Positions 23,429 through 31,721 of a DNA stretch of 47,658 bases are shown in pieces. The first letter of the stretch is position 1. Every line of letters starts with the position of its first letter. The position numbers and the translations under genes are program-made. Where the stretch lies: positions 1-47,658 of the forward strand of contig NZ_AWGC01000045.1 of the NCBI RefSeq assembly GCF_000495835.1, read 5' to 3'. The DNA comes from Asticcacaulis sp. AC402. GTDB lineage: Bacteria; Pseudomonadota; Alphaproteobacteria; Caulobacterales; Caulobacteraceae. Below the pieces are notes generated by a model. The model was given only the letters and a program-made list of their open reading frames with translations, did not search any database and was not told where the DNA came from.

Positions 23429-26400
23429 ATGTTGTCGCGTTTTTTCATCGACCGGCCGATCTTCGCCTGGGTCATCGCCATCGTCATCATGCTGGCCGGT
23501 GCCCTGAGCATCCTGCGCCTCCCGGTCGAGCAATATCCCGACATCGCCCTGCCCCAGGTTCGGGTCCAGGCCAACTATCCCGGTGCCTCGGCAAAAACAG
23601 TCGAAGACTCGGTCACCCAGATCATCGAACAGGGAATGACCGGACTCGACAGGCTGAAATACATGACAGCCCAGTCGTCAGACAATGGCGGGGCCAACGT
23701 CACCCTGGTCTTTGAGGCCGGCACCGATATCGACGTCGCCCAGGTCCAGGTGCAGAACCAGATCCAGTCGGTCATCAACCGCTTGCCCCAGGACGTTCAG
23801 GCCCAGGGCGTTCGGGTGAACAAGGCGTCGAACAATATTCTTCTGGTGTTCTCGCTGTATTCGACTGACGGCACGCTCACGAATGCCGACCTTGGCGACT
23901 ACCTGGTGTCGAACGTCCAGGACACACTGGCGCGGGTTGACGGCGTTGGCGAAACCAATGTCTTCGGCTCCGGATACGCCATGCGCATCTGGCTGGATCC
24001 GGACAAGCTGGCCAGTGTCAACCTGACCCCGGCCGATGTAATAACGGCCATTCGCGCCCAGAACGCTCAGGTCTCGGCCGGCCAACTGGCGGCGCAACCC
24101 GCGACCGACGACGTCGCACTGAACGCCACCATCACCTCGCAGTCGCGCCTGACCACAGCCGGCGAGTTCGCCAGTATCATCGTCAAGAGCGATAGTTCGG
24201 GCGCGACGGTCTATCTGCGCGACGTCGCCCGCGTCGAACTTGGGCAGCAGAATTACGAATCCTTCAGCAACCTGAACGGCAAACCGGCTACCGGCATCGC
24301 CATCAGTCTGGCCACGGGTGCCAACGCGTTAAAGACAGCGGAACTCGTCAAGGCCAGGATGGAGGAATTGTCCGAAAGCTTCCCGTCCAATATCGAATAC
24401 GCCATCCCCAATGACTCGACGGACTTCATCAAGCTGTCGATCAAGGAGGTTATCAAAACCCTGATCGAGGCCATCGTCCTGGTCTTCGTCGTGATGTACC
24501 TGTTCCTGCAGAGCTGGCGCGCCACCCTGATCCCGACGATTGCCGTGCCGATCGTGCTGCTGGGCACCATGGGCGTTCTCGCAGCTTTCGGCTTCTCGAT
24601 CAACCTTCTGACCATGTTCGGCCTCGTCCTGGCCATTGGCCTGCTTGTCGATGACGCCATCGTCGTGGTTGAAAACGTCGAGCGCGTAATGCATGAAGAG
24701 GGGCTGTCGCCCAAAGAGGCGACGCGCAAGTCGATGAACGAGATCACCGGTGCCTTGATCGGTATCGGTCTGGTCCTGGCCGCCATGTTCGTTCCCATGG
24801 CCTTTTTCGGCGGCACCCAGGGCATCATCTATCGCCAGTTCTCGATCACCATCGTGTCGGCCATGGCCCTCTCCGTGCTGGTCGCCCTGGTGCTGACGCC
24901 GCCCCTGTGCGCGACACTGCTCAAGCCCGTCGACCACGAGAAGCGCAGCCAGCGCCAGAACCTGTTCGACCGCTTCTTTAGCGGCTTCAATCGCAACTTC
25001 GACCGTGCCAGCCGCGGCTACCGCGCTGGCGTCGGGGCCATGATTGCAAAGCCTGCGCGCTACCTGGCCATCTATGTCACCGTAATCGTCGCCTGCGGTC
25101 TGATGTTCAAGATCCTGCCGACGTCCTTTCTGCCGGAAGAAGACCAGGGCTTCATGCAGACCATCGTCCAGATGCCGCCCGGGACCACGACCAAGGTGAC
25201 CCAGGGTGTGGTCGACAAGGTCGCCGCCTATCTCATCAAGGACCCGACGGCGCGCTATGTCTTTTCCCGCACCAATGGCCAGAACCAGGGCCAGGTCAAT
25301 ATTCGCATGAAGTCGTTCGAGGAACGCAAAGGGGAAGATATGCGCGTGCCCGCCGTCATCGAGCGCGCCCGACAGGAGTTTTCCAAACCGGAATACCGCA
25401 GCGCCCGCATCATTCCAACACAGCCGCCGGTGGTGCGCAGCCTAGGGGATGCGTCGGGTTTCTCCTTCGTCGTCAAGGATGTCGGCGGCGTCGGGCCCCA
25501 GGCCCTGCTGGAGGCGCGCAACGACTTCATCCGCCGCGCCGGCGACGATCCGCGCTTCGGCTCGGTGCGATCCGGTGGTCAGGATTTCACTCCCCAGCTC
25601 AAGATAGACATCGACAAGACCGCCGCCGGCGCCATGGGGGTCAACGTCTCCGACATCAATGCGATGCTAAGCTCGGCCTGGGGTGGATCCTACGTCAATG
25701 ACTTCATCGACCGCGGCCGGGTCAAACGTGTCTATGTCCAGGCCGATAGTCCCTTCCGCATGCGGCCGGATGACCTGAACCGCTGGTATGTCCGCAACCG
25801 TGATGGCGCCATGGTGGGTTTCTCGGCCTTCGGGTCCTCGCGCTGGACTACCGGCACGCCGTCGCTGGAACGCTATCAGGGTTCGCCCTCGACCGGCGTC
25901 CAGGGCATGCCGGCGGAAGGCCAGTCGTCAGGCGCCGCCATGCAGGCCGTCGAGGAACTGGCGCGCGACCTGCCCCAGGGCACGGCGATCGAATGGACCG
26001 GCATCTCTTTGCAGGAACGCGAGTCAGGCGCCCAGGCGCCTGCGCTTTACGCGTTGTCGATTCTGGTGGTCTTTCTGTTGCTGGCAGCGCTGTACGAAAG
26101 CTGGACGATTCCGTTCGCCGTCGTCCTGGTCATTCCGTTGAGCATCCTGGGCGCCTTGCTGGCCACTTGGCTGCGCGGGCTGGACAACGACATCTACTTC
26201 CAGGTCGGGCTGCTGACCACGATCGGCCTGTCGTCGAAGAACGCCATCCTGATCGTCGAATATGCCAGATTATTGCAGCAGGAAAAGGGCATGACCCTGC
26301 TCGATGCGACGTTGGAAGCTGCCCGGATTCGATTGCGCCCGATCCTGATGACGTCGTTCGCCTTTACGTTCGGGGTGTTACCCCTGGCATTGGCGACGGG

Positions 26401-26569
26401 GGCCGGTTCGGGGGCCCAGCGCGCCATCGGGACGGGTCTGATCGGCGGGGTTCTGACAGCGACTTTCCTTGCCATCTTCTTCGTGCCGATGTTCTTCATG
26501 CTGGTACAGAAGCTGTTCAAGCACGACAACCTGCCACAAGATGTCGCCGCCAAGGGGGGCAAAGCGTGA
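23429..26569 (+). CDS. RND multidrug efflux pump, HAE-1 family inner-membrane subunit
   Basis: A 1046-residue proton-driven trimeric pump of the AcrB/MexB kind, with 12 transmembrane helices and two large periplasmic loops. Start MLSRFFIDRPIFAWVIAI is the canonical N-terminus. The proton-relay aspartates are present in GLLVDDAIVVVENVERV (Asp408 and Asp409, matching AcrB 407/408), and the relay lysine in GLSSKNAILIVEYA. The length matches the family. It lies between the adaptor and outer-membrane channel genes; its stop overlaps the GTG of the channel gene (GTGA). Intact. Confidence 0.96.
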   Translation: MLSRFFIDRPIFAWVIAIVIMLAGALSILRLPVEQYPDIALPQVRVQANYPGASAKTVEDSVTQIIEQGMTGLDRLKYMTAQSSDNGGANVTLVFEAGTDIDVAQVQVQNQIQSVINRLPQDVQAQGVRVNKASNNILLVFSLYSTDGTLTNADLGDYLVSNVQDTLARVDGVGETNVFGSGYAMRIWLDPDKLASVNLTPADVITAIRAQNAQVSAGQLAAQPATDDVALNATITSQSRLTTAGEFASIIVKSDSSGATVYLRDVARVELGQQNYESFSNLNGKPATGIAISLATGANALKTAELVKARMEELSESFPSNIEYAIPNDSTDFIKLSIKEVIKTLIEAIVLVFVVMYLFLQSWRATLIPTIAVPIVLLGTMGVLAAFGFSINLLTMFGLVLAIGLLVDDAIVVVENVERVMHEEGLSPKEATRKSMNEITGALIGIGLVLAAMFVPMAFFGGTQGIIYRQFSITIVSAMALSVLVALVLTPPLCATLLKPVDHEKRSQRQNLFDRFFSGFNRNFDRASRGYRAGVGAMIAKPARYLAIYVTVIVACGLMFKILPTSFLPEEDQGFMQTIVQMPPGTTTKVTQGVVDKVAAYLIKDPTARYVFSRTNGQNQGQVNIRMKSFEERKGEDMRVPAVIERARQEFSKPEYRSARIIPTQPPVVRSLGDASGFSFVVKDVGGVGPQALLEARNDFIRRAGDDPRFGSVRSGGQDFTPQLKIDIDKTAAGAMGVNVSDINAMLSSAWGGSYVNDFIDRGRVKRVYVQADSPFRMRPDDLNRWYVRNRDGAMVGFSAFGSSRWTTGTPSLERYQGSPSTGVQGMPAEGQSSGAAMQAVEELARDLPQGTAIEWTGISLQERESGAQAPALYALSILVVFLLLAALYESWTIPFAVVLVIPLSILGALLATWLRGLDNDIYFQVGLLTTIGLSSKNAILIVEYARLLQQEKGMTLLDATLEAARIRLRPILMTSFAFTFGVLPLALATGAGSGAQRAIGTGLIGGVLTATFLAIFFVPMFFMLVQKLFKHDNLPQDVAAKGGKA

Positions 26570-28050
26570 AGAAGGTGATCGACAAAAAATTACCTCTCCC
26601 CGTTTACGGGGAGAGGACGAGAGCGGAACGAAGTGAACGCGATCGGGTGAGGGGCCTATTGGCGCTGCTGCTTCCGGCGATTGCGCTCTCCGCCTGCACC
26701 CTTGCGCCGAAGTACGAACAGCCTCCCCTGCCGGTCGCCACCCAATGGTCGGCGCCGGCACCTCAGGCATCGAATGCCCAGGTTACCTGGCGCGACCTGT
26801 TTCTGGATCCGCAACTCAAGAAGACGATCGACCTGGCACTGGAGAACAACCGCGACCTGCGCATTGCCGCGCTCAATGTCCAGCAGGCCCGCGCCGTCTA
26901 CGGGATCGAACGCGCGAACCTGCTGCCGTCGGCCGATGCGTTCGGTTCCGGCACCCGGTCGCACACCGATGTCGAAGGCGATCGCGAGTCGTATAACGCC
27001 AATCTTGGCCTTGCCTGGGAACTGGACCTCTTTGGCCGCATCCGCAGCCTGAAGAACGCCGCCCTTCAGGACTTCTTCGCCAGCGAAGCCAATCGCGATG
27101 CCGTCGAAATTTCGCTTATCGCCTCGGTCGCCGACGCCTGGCTGACCCTGGCCGCCGACAAGGACGCCCTGCGCCTCAGCCGCGAGACCTATGCCAGCCG
27201 ACAGGAAGATTACCGCATTGCCGAGAGCCGCGCCCGCATCGGCGTCATCGGTGACCTGGATCTCAGCCAGCAGAAGACCCAGCTGGAGCAGGCCCGCGCC
27301 GAAGTCGCTGCACTGGAAACCGCCGTCGCCCAAGGCACTTCCGTCCTGACCTTGCTGGCCGGCGAGGCCGTTCCCGACCGCCTGCTCCCGCGAGGCCTGC
27401 CCGACAACGCTCTCGCCGAGGTTCCGGTAGGCCTGCCATCGGAAGTTCTGCTGGCCCGGCCCGACATCATGGCTGCCGAACACAATCTTCGGGCCGCCAA
27501 TGCCGATATCGGCGCGGCGCGTGCCGCCATGTTCCCGTCGATCTCCCTGACCGGATCGACCGGCTTTGCCAGCAATGACCTGGGCTCACTTTTCGATGCG
27601 GGCAACGGCAAATGGTCCTACGGCGTCGGCATCTCCATGCCGGTCTTCGCTGGCGGCGGGCCGATCAACGCTCTGCGCGGCGCCACGGCACGGCAGGAGG
27701 TCGCGGTCGCCCAGTACGAGCGTGCCATCCAGTCAGCGTTCAACGACGTCAACCAGGCGCTGGCCGTGCGCGCCCGCATCGATGAACGCCTCGAGGCGCA
27801 GTCGGCGGCGACGGCGGCGGCCCAGCGTACCTTCGACCTCTCGAGCGCGCGCTACGCAGCCGGCAGCGACAGCTACCTGACTCTGCTCGACGCCCGGCGA
27901 ACCCTGTATGTTTCGCAACGGTCACTAATCGGCCTGCAGTATGTCCGCGCGGCCAATCTGGTCGCCCTCTATCGCGCCCTGGGGAACGATGCTTCCCTGA
28001 AAAAACGCAGTATGCTGTTATCTGCCTTCAAAAAGCCTGCCCAGCCGTGA
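26566..28050 (+). CDS. outer-membrane efflux channel lipoprotein (NodT/OprM family)
   Basis: A TolC-like outer-membrane factor completing the RND tripartite system. It has a lipobox LSAC with the mature start CTLAPKYEQPPLPV, two OEP repeats rich in A/Q/E helices (LRIAALNVQQARAVYGIERANLLPS; ALLARPDIMAAEHNLRAANADIGAARAAMFPSISLTGSTG), and the closing LDARRTLYVSQRSLI. GTG 26566, coupled to the pump stop, gives 494 residues but puts 28 charged residues ahead of the hydrophobic signal, because a REP-like hairpin (26593-26616) lies within the first codons. GTG 26647 would give a 467-residue protein with a canonical signal peptide (MRGLLALLLPAIALSAC) but no clear ribosome site. Which is used is open. 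Confidence 0.9.
   Translation: MKKVIDKKLPLPVYGERTRAERSERDRVRGLLALLLPAIALSACTLAPKYEQPPLPVATQWSAPAPQASNAQVTWRDLFLDPQLKKTIDLALENNRDLRIAALNVQQARAVYGIERANLLPSADAFGSGTRSHTDVEGDRESYNANLGLAWELDLFGRIRSLKNAALQDFFASEANRDAVEISLIASVADAWLTLAADKDALRLSRETYASRQEDYRIAESRARIGVIGDLDLSQQKTQLEQARAEVAALETAVAQGTSVLTLLAGEAVPDRLLPRGLPDNALAEVPVGLPSEVLLARPDIMAAEHNLRAANADIGAARAAMFPSISLTGSTGFASNDLGSLFDAGNGKWSYGVGISMPVFAGGGPINALRGATARQEVAVAQYERAIQSAFNDVNQALAVRARIDERLEAQSAATAAAQRTFDLSSARYAAGSDSYLTLLDARRTLYVSQRSLIGLQYVRAANLVALYRALGNDASLKKRSMLLSAFKKPAQP
26590..26653. repeat. REP-like hairpin element inside a coding region
   Basis: Perfect 10-bp stem cctctccccg/cggggagagg (26593-26602, 26607-26616) with loop ttta, followed by a gagcggaacgaagtgaacgc tail and gatcgggtgagggg. 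This arrangement resembles intergenic REP-type elements of alphaproteobacteria, but here it is read in frame at the start of the efflux channel gene. Confidence 0.75.
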
Positions 28051-28198
28051 TAGTGAGATCTTAACCGGGGCTGGTTAGGACTTTCGCCGCATTCATCTGT
28101 TGGCGCGTGTGGTGAGCGTGCCGGCTTTGCGCCGTTTACAAGGGTCGGATCATGCCTGCCTCACCTGTCTTCGCTATCTCTGCGCGATCCGTGCCGTC

Positions 28199-29143
28199 GT
28201 GAGAATTATCGTTTCCGGCGCGACCGGTTTTTTGGGCGGTCATCTCTGCCGCCACCTCCACCGCCTCGGACATGAGGTTATCGGGCTCGGCCGCGACACC
28301 GCCAAGGGCGCCGCGCTTCGTCTCGACGGCATAGCCTTTCACAGTTTCAACCTCGCTGCGTCCGGCATCAATCCAGCCCTGCCGGCGGCCGACGCTTTTG
28401 TCCACGCCGCCGCCTTGTCATCGAACTGGGGGCCGCGATCAAGCTTCCAGGCCGCCAACGTCTCTGGCACATGCAACGCGCTCGACCTGGCCGAAAAGCT
28501 GGGCGCCGGGCGCTTTGTTTTCGTCAGTTCACCCTCGGTGGCGTTTCGTTTTCGCGACCAGTTTGAGCAGAAAGAAAACGATGCCCTGCCGCCGCCGGTC
28601 AATGCCTATGCTGAGTCCAAGCAGCAGGCCGAGGCCCTGGTCCGCGTCCGCCCTAATACCGTGATCCTGCGGCCACGCGGGCTGTATGGCCGCGGCGATA
28701 CCAGCCTGCTGCCGCGCCTGATCCGCGCTGCCAAAGACGGCGCCCTGCCCTTGCTGCGCCATGGCGAAGCGGTAACCGATCTGACACATGTCGACGACGT
28801 CGTGGGCGGTATCACCTGCGCTTTGATGAGCCGCGCTACCGGAACCTACAATATTTCGAGCGGCGAACCGCTTTCCATAAAATCCATCATTGAAAGCGCC
28901 TGCCGGCATGCCGGTATCACGCCGCGGTTTACCGGTATTCCCGTTGGACTGGCCCTGTTGGCCGCCCGGAGCGCCGAACTTGTGGCACGGCTGACACCCG
29001 GCCAGCCCGAGCCGATCTTCACCGCCTACAGCGTTGGCGTCATGGCCTACAGCCAGACCCTGGACCTGAGCGCGGCCAGGCGGGACCTGGGCTATGCTCC
29101 GCAAATTTCATTCGTCGACGGTTTGGGGAGGACGTTCTCATGA
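28199..29143 (+). CDS. NAD-dependent epimerase/dehydratase family protein (extended SDR)
   Basis: A 314-residue extended short-chain dehydrogenase close to the 3-beta-hydroxysteroid dehydrogenase/isomerase-like group. It has the Rossmann motif SGATGFLGGHL at the very N-terminus, FVFVSSPSVAF, and Tyr137/Lys141 in AYAESKQ, so it is probably catalytic. GTG 28199 is chosen since it directly precedes the first strand (RIIVSG); the open frame to 28100 adds unrelated residues. Its stop overlaps the ATG of the metallo-hydrolase gene (ATGA), so the two are translationally coupled and likely act on one substrate. The substrate is unknown. Confidence 0.85.
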   Translation: MRIIVSGATGFLGGHLCRHLHRLGHEVIGLGRDTAKGAALRLDGIAFHSFNLAASGINPALPAADAFVHAAALSSNWGPRSSFQAANVSGTCNALDLAEKLGAGRFVFVSSPSVAFRFRDQFEQKENDALPPPVNAYAESKQQAEALVRVRPNTVILRPRGLYGRGDTSLLPRLIRAAKDGALPLLRHGEAVTDLTHVDDVVGGITCALMSRATGTYNISSGEPLSIKSIIESACRHAGITPRFTGIPVGLALLAARSAELVARLTPGQPEPIFTAYSVGVMAYSQTLDLSAARRDLGYAPQISFVDGLGRTFS

Positions 29144-29898
29144 AGCCGGTCTTCGCCAATAGCGCCACTGTCACCGTCCCTGAACGCCTGGTCCTGAAAA
29201 ACGGGCGCTGGGACGGCGTGACACTTGGCGTCCGTTTTGGCGTCTGGGTCCATCCGAAGCACGGTCCGGTTCTGATCGATACGGGTTATGGTCCCGAAGT
29301 CACGTCCGGGCGCCGCAGCCTGCCGCTTAGGCTCTACGCTGCCGCCATCCGGCCCCGGTTGGCCGACCAGCCGGAAACGGTGCTGGCGCGGCTGGGCTTC
29401 TCGGCCGAGGATGTCCGCACCGTCTTCATCACCCATTTCCACGCCGACCATATCAGCGGCCTGAAGCGTTTCCCAAAGGCGCGGTTTATCGCTGCCGGTT
29501 GGCCGCAATTGCAGTCCCAATCCCGCTGGCATCGGGTCCGTCACGGAGTCTTCACTGAACTTTTGCCAGAGGACTTCAGCCAGCGCCTGAGGCCGCTGGA
29601 GGTCGTGGATCGCGATATCTTCGGCGACGGTTCCCTGATCGCGCTGGACCTGCCCGGCCATGCCATTGGCCATACAGGTCTGATCTGGCCGGAACACAAG
29701 CTGGTCTATGCCGCCGACGCTCAATGGTTGACACAGGCTGTTGTCGAAGATCGACCACCATCAGGACCGGCCCGTCTGGTCTATCACAACGAGGCTGCGA
29801 TGCAGGCCTCGCTGGCCAGGTTGCGCGAATTGAACGACCATGAGATCGTGTTTTGTCATGATCCCGTTCCCTTGCAACGCGTGGAATCAGATTGCTAA
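29140..29898 (+). CDS. metallo-beta-lactamase-fold hydrolase
   Basis: A 252-residue protein with the metal-binding motif THFHADH (His99, His101, Asp103, His104) and later LDLPGHAIGHTG, which supplies the third His, and YAADAQW with the bridging Asp. The layout resembles AHL-lactonase-like and other small-ester or lactone hydrolases; no signal peptide. It is coupled by a 4-base overlap to the SDR gene. Length is normal and the metal site complete. Lactone hydrolysis is only one possibility. Confidence 0.88.
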   Translation: MKPVFANSATVTVPERLVLKNGRWDGVTLGVRFGVWVHPKHGPVLIDTGYGPEVTSGRRSLPLRLYAAAIRPRLADQPETVLARLGFSAEDVRTVFITHFHADHISGLKRFPKARFIAAGWPQLQSQSRWHRVRHGVFTELLPEDFSQRLRPLEVVDRDIFGDGSLIALDLPGHAIGHTGLIWPEHKLVYAADAQWLTQAVVEDRPPSGPARLVYHNEAAMQASLARLRELNDHEIVFCHDPVPLQRVESDC

Positions 29899-29934
29899 AG
29901 GGTTTGAACAAGCTGTTGAGAACCTGCTTCTTTA

Positions 29935-30029
29935 GCGCGATCCGATAAGGTAGACACCACTTTTCGGAACAATTGCGCGACAAAACAAAAACTTAGAGCG
30001 GGATCTTGAGTCCATCAAAACACATCCCG
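29935..30029. repeat. dispersed intergenic repeat, copy B
   Basis: Shares gcgcgatccg, accacttttcgga, gcgcgacaaaaca and aacttagagcg with copy A at 21996. The terminal stem is degenerate. It lies in the 262-base gap before the APC permease gene; the rest of that gap shows no gene. Confidence 0.85.
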
Positions 30030-30160
30030 GTCCAGAGGCAAAATGCATAAGGCACAGGGTGAATCCGCCGGGTCCAGGTCCCAACCGACCTTGGAACAGT
30101 CATTGACAGACAAAAGAAACTATCCTCACTCTGCTGAGTTGATAAACCCCGGGGAAGGTC

Positions 30161-31576
30161 ATGAGCCTGTTTCGTCTCAAGCCGCTCGACGCGCATACAC
30201 ATAACCTCGAAAACGCGCTGCCCAAGACCCTGAGTTGGCCACACCTGATCGCCCTAGGTATTGGTGCCATCATTGGCATGGGCATCTTCACCCTCACCGG
30301 TCTTGGCGCCGCCCTGGCCGGCCCCGGCGTGATCTTGTCCTTCGCCATTGCCGGCGCGGTCTGCGCCCTGGCAGCACTGGCCTATGCCGAGGTCGCCACC
30401 CTGATTCCGGCCGCCGGTAGCGCCTATACCTATACCTATTCGGTTCTGGGTGAGATGTTCGGCTGGATGATCGGCTGGGCCCTGATCCTGGAGTACGGCC
30501 TCGGCTGTTCCGCCGTCGCCGTCGGTTGGGCCGCCCACGTCAACGGCTTCCTCGAAGGCGCCCTGCATATTAAATTGCCGGCCACCTTGCTCGCCGGTCC
30601 CATGGAGGGCGGAGTCGTCAACATTCTGGCGGTCGTGATTGTCCTGCTGGTCACCGGATTGCTGGTCCTGGGGGCGCGCGAAAGCGCTGTCGTCAACATG
30701 GTCCTGGTCGCCATCAAGCTGCTCGCACTCGGCGCCTTTATCATCGTCGCGGCGCCTGCCATCGACACCGGCAACTACCATCCCTTTATGCCGTTCGGCT
30801 TTTTATCGCGCGAGGTCGGTGGTGAAAAGGTCGGGGTCATGGCAGCCGCCGCCATCATGTTCTTTGCCTTCTATGGCTTCGACGCCGTGTCGACCTCGGC
30901 CGAAGAGACCAAGAACCCCGGCCGTGACCTCACCATTGGCATTGTTGGTTCGATGGTTATCTGCACCCTGTTTTACATGTTGGTCGCCGCCTGCGTGGTC
31001 GGCGTCCTGCCCTTTACCGAAGTCGCCAAGAGCGGCGGCGAGCCCCTGCCCTATATTCTGCGCCTTATGGACCACCCTTTGCTGGCCTCCCTGGTCGGCG
31101 GTGCTGCGATCCTCGCCCTGCCGTCTGTCCTGCTCGTCTTTATGTACGGCCAGAGTCGCATCCTGTTCGTCATGGCCCGCGACGGCCTGATTCCGGCGCG
31201 GCTCAGTCGGTTGGATAAGCGCGGCGTTCCTGTCGTCATGACCCTGCTGACCGGCGCTTTCATCGCCGTCTTTGCCGGCCTGGTACCGCTGAAACAGATC
31301 ACCGAGATGGCCAATACCGGGACGCTGGCGGCCTTTATTGCCGTGTCGCTGGCCATGATCATTCTGCGCATCAAGCGCCCGGACCTGAAACGCGCCTTCA
31401 AGACGCCGCTCTACTGGCTGGTCGGCCCCCTGGCGATTCTTGGCTGTTGCTTCCTGTTCACCAGTCTGACGACCTTTACCATGAAGGCCTTTGTCGTCTG
31501 GGCGGCGATTGGGCTGGTGGTCTATTTCAGCTATGGATTCTGGCATAGTCGCTTGCGTCATGAGACGCCGGCTTGA
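30161..31576 (+). CDS. APC-family amino-acid permease
   Basis: A 471-residue inner-membrane transporter with about 12 transmembrane helices. The first-helix signature IGALGAIIGMGIFTLTG-like stretch (ALGIGAIIGMGIFTLTG) is the substrate-backbone binding site of APC transporters. FYGFDAVSTSAEETKNPGRDL in helix 6 and RILFVMARDGLIP near helix 8 match the cationic amino-acid (CAT/YhdG-like) branch. Start ATG 30161 follows ggggaaggtc. Length normal for short CAT-type carriers. Probably monocistronic. Exact amino acid unknown. Confidence 0.93.
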   Translation: MSLFRLKPLDAHTHNLENALPKTLSWPHLIALGIGAIIGMGIFTLTGLGAALAGPGVILSFAIAGAVCALAALAYAEVATLIPAAGSAYTYTYSVLGEMFGWMIGWALILEYGLGCSAVAVGWAAHVNGFLEGALHIKLPATLLAGPMEGGVVNILAVVIVLLVTGLLVLGARESAVVNMVLVAIKLLALGAFIIVAAPAIDTGNYHPFMPFGFLSREVGGEKVGVMAAAAIMFFAFYGFDAVSTSAEETKNPGRDLTIGIVGSMVICTLFYMLVAACVVGVLPFTEVAKSGGEPLPYILRLMDHPLLASLVGGAAILALPSVLLVFMYGQSRILFVMARDGLIPARLSRLDKRGVPVVMTLLTGAFIAVFAGLVPLKQITEMANTGTLAAFIAVSLAMIILRIKRPDLKRAFKTPLYWLVGPLAILGCCFLFTSLTTFTMKAFVVWAAIGLVVYFSYGFWHSRLRHETPA

Positions 31577-31721
31577 CAGTTGTACCGATATAGGTCGTCC
31601 CGCGAGTTGGTCTGACATGCAGGTAATCAAGATCAAACGATCGCCGTTTGTAGCCACTTGCCGAATTGTCGGCAGCGCAATTCAAATCCTGCACTTTCGC
31701 CATACCTCGCGGCGAGGCTGA

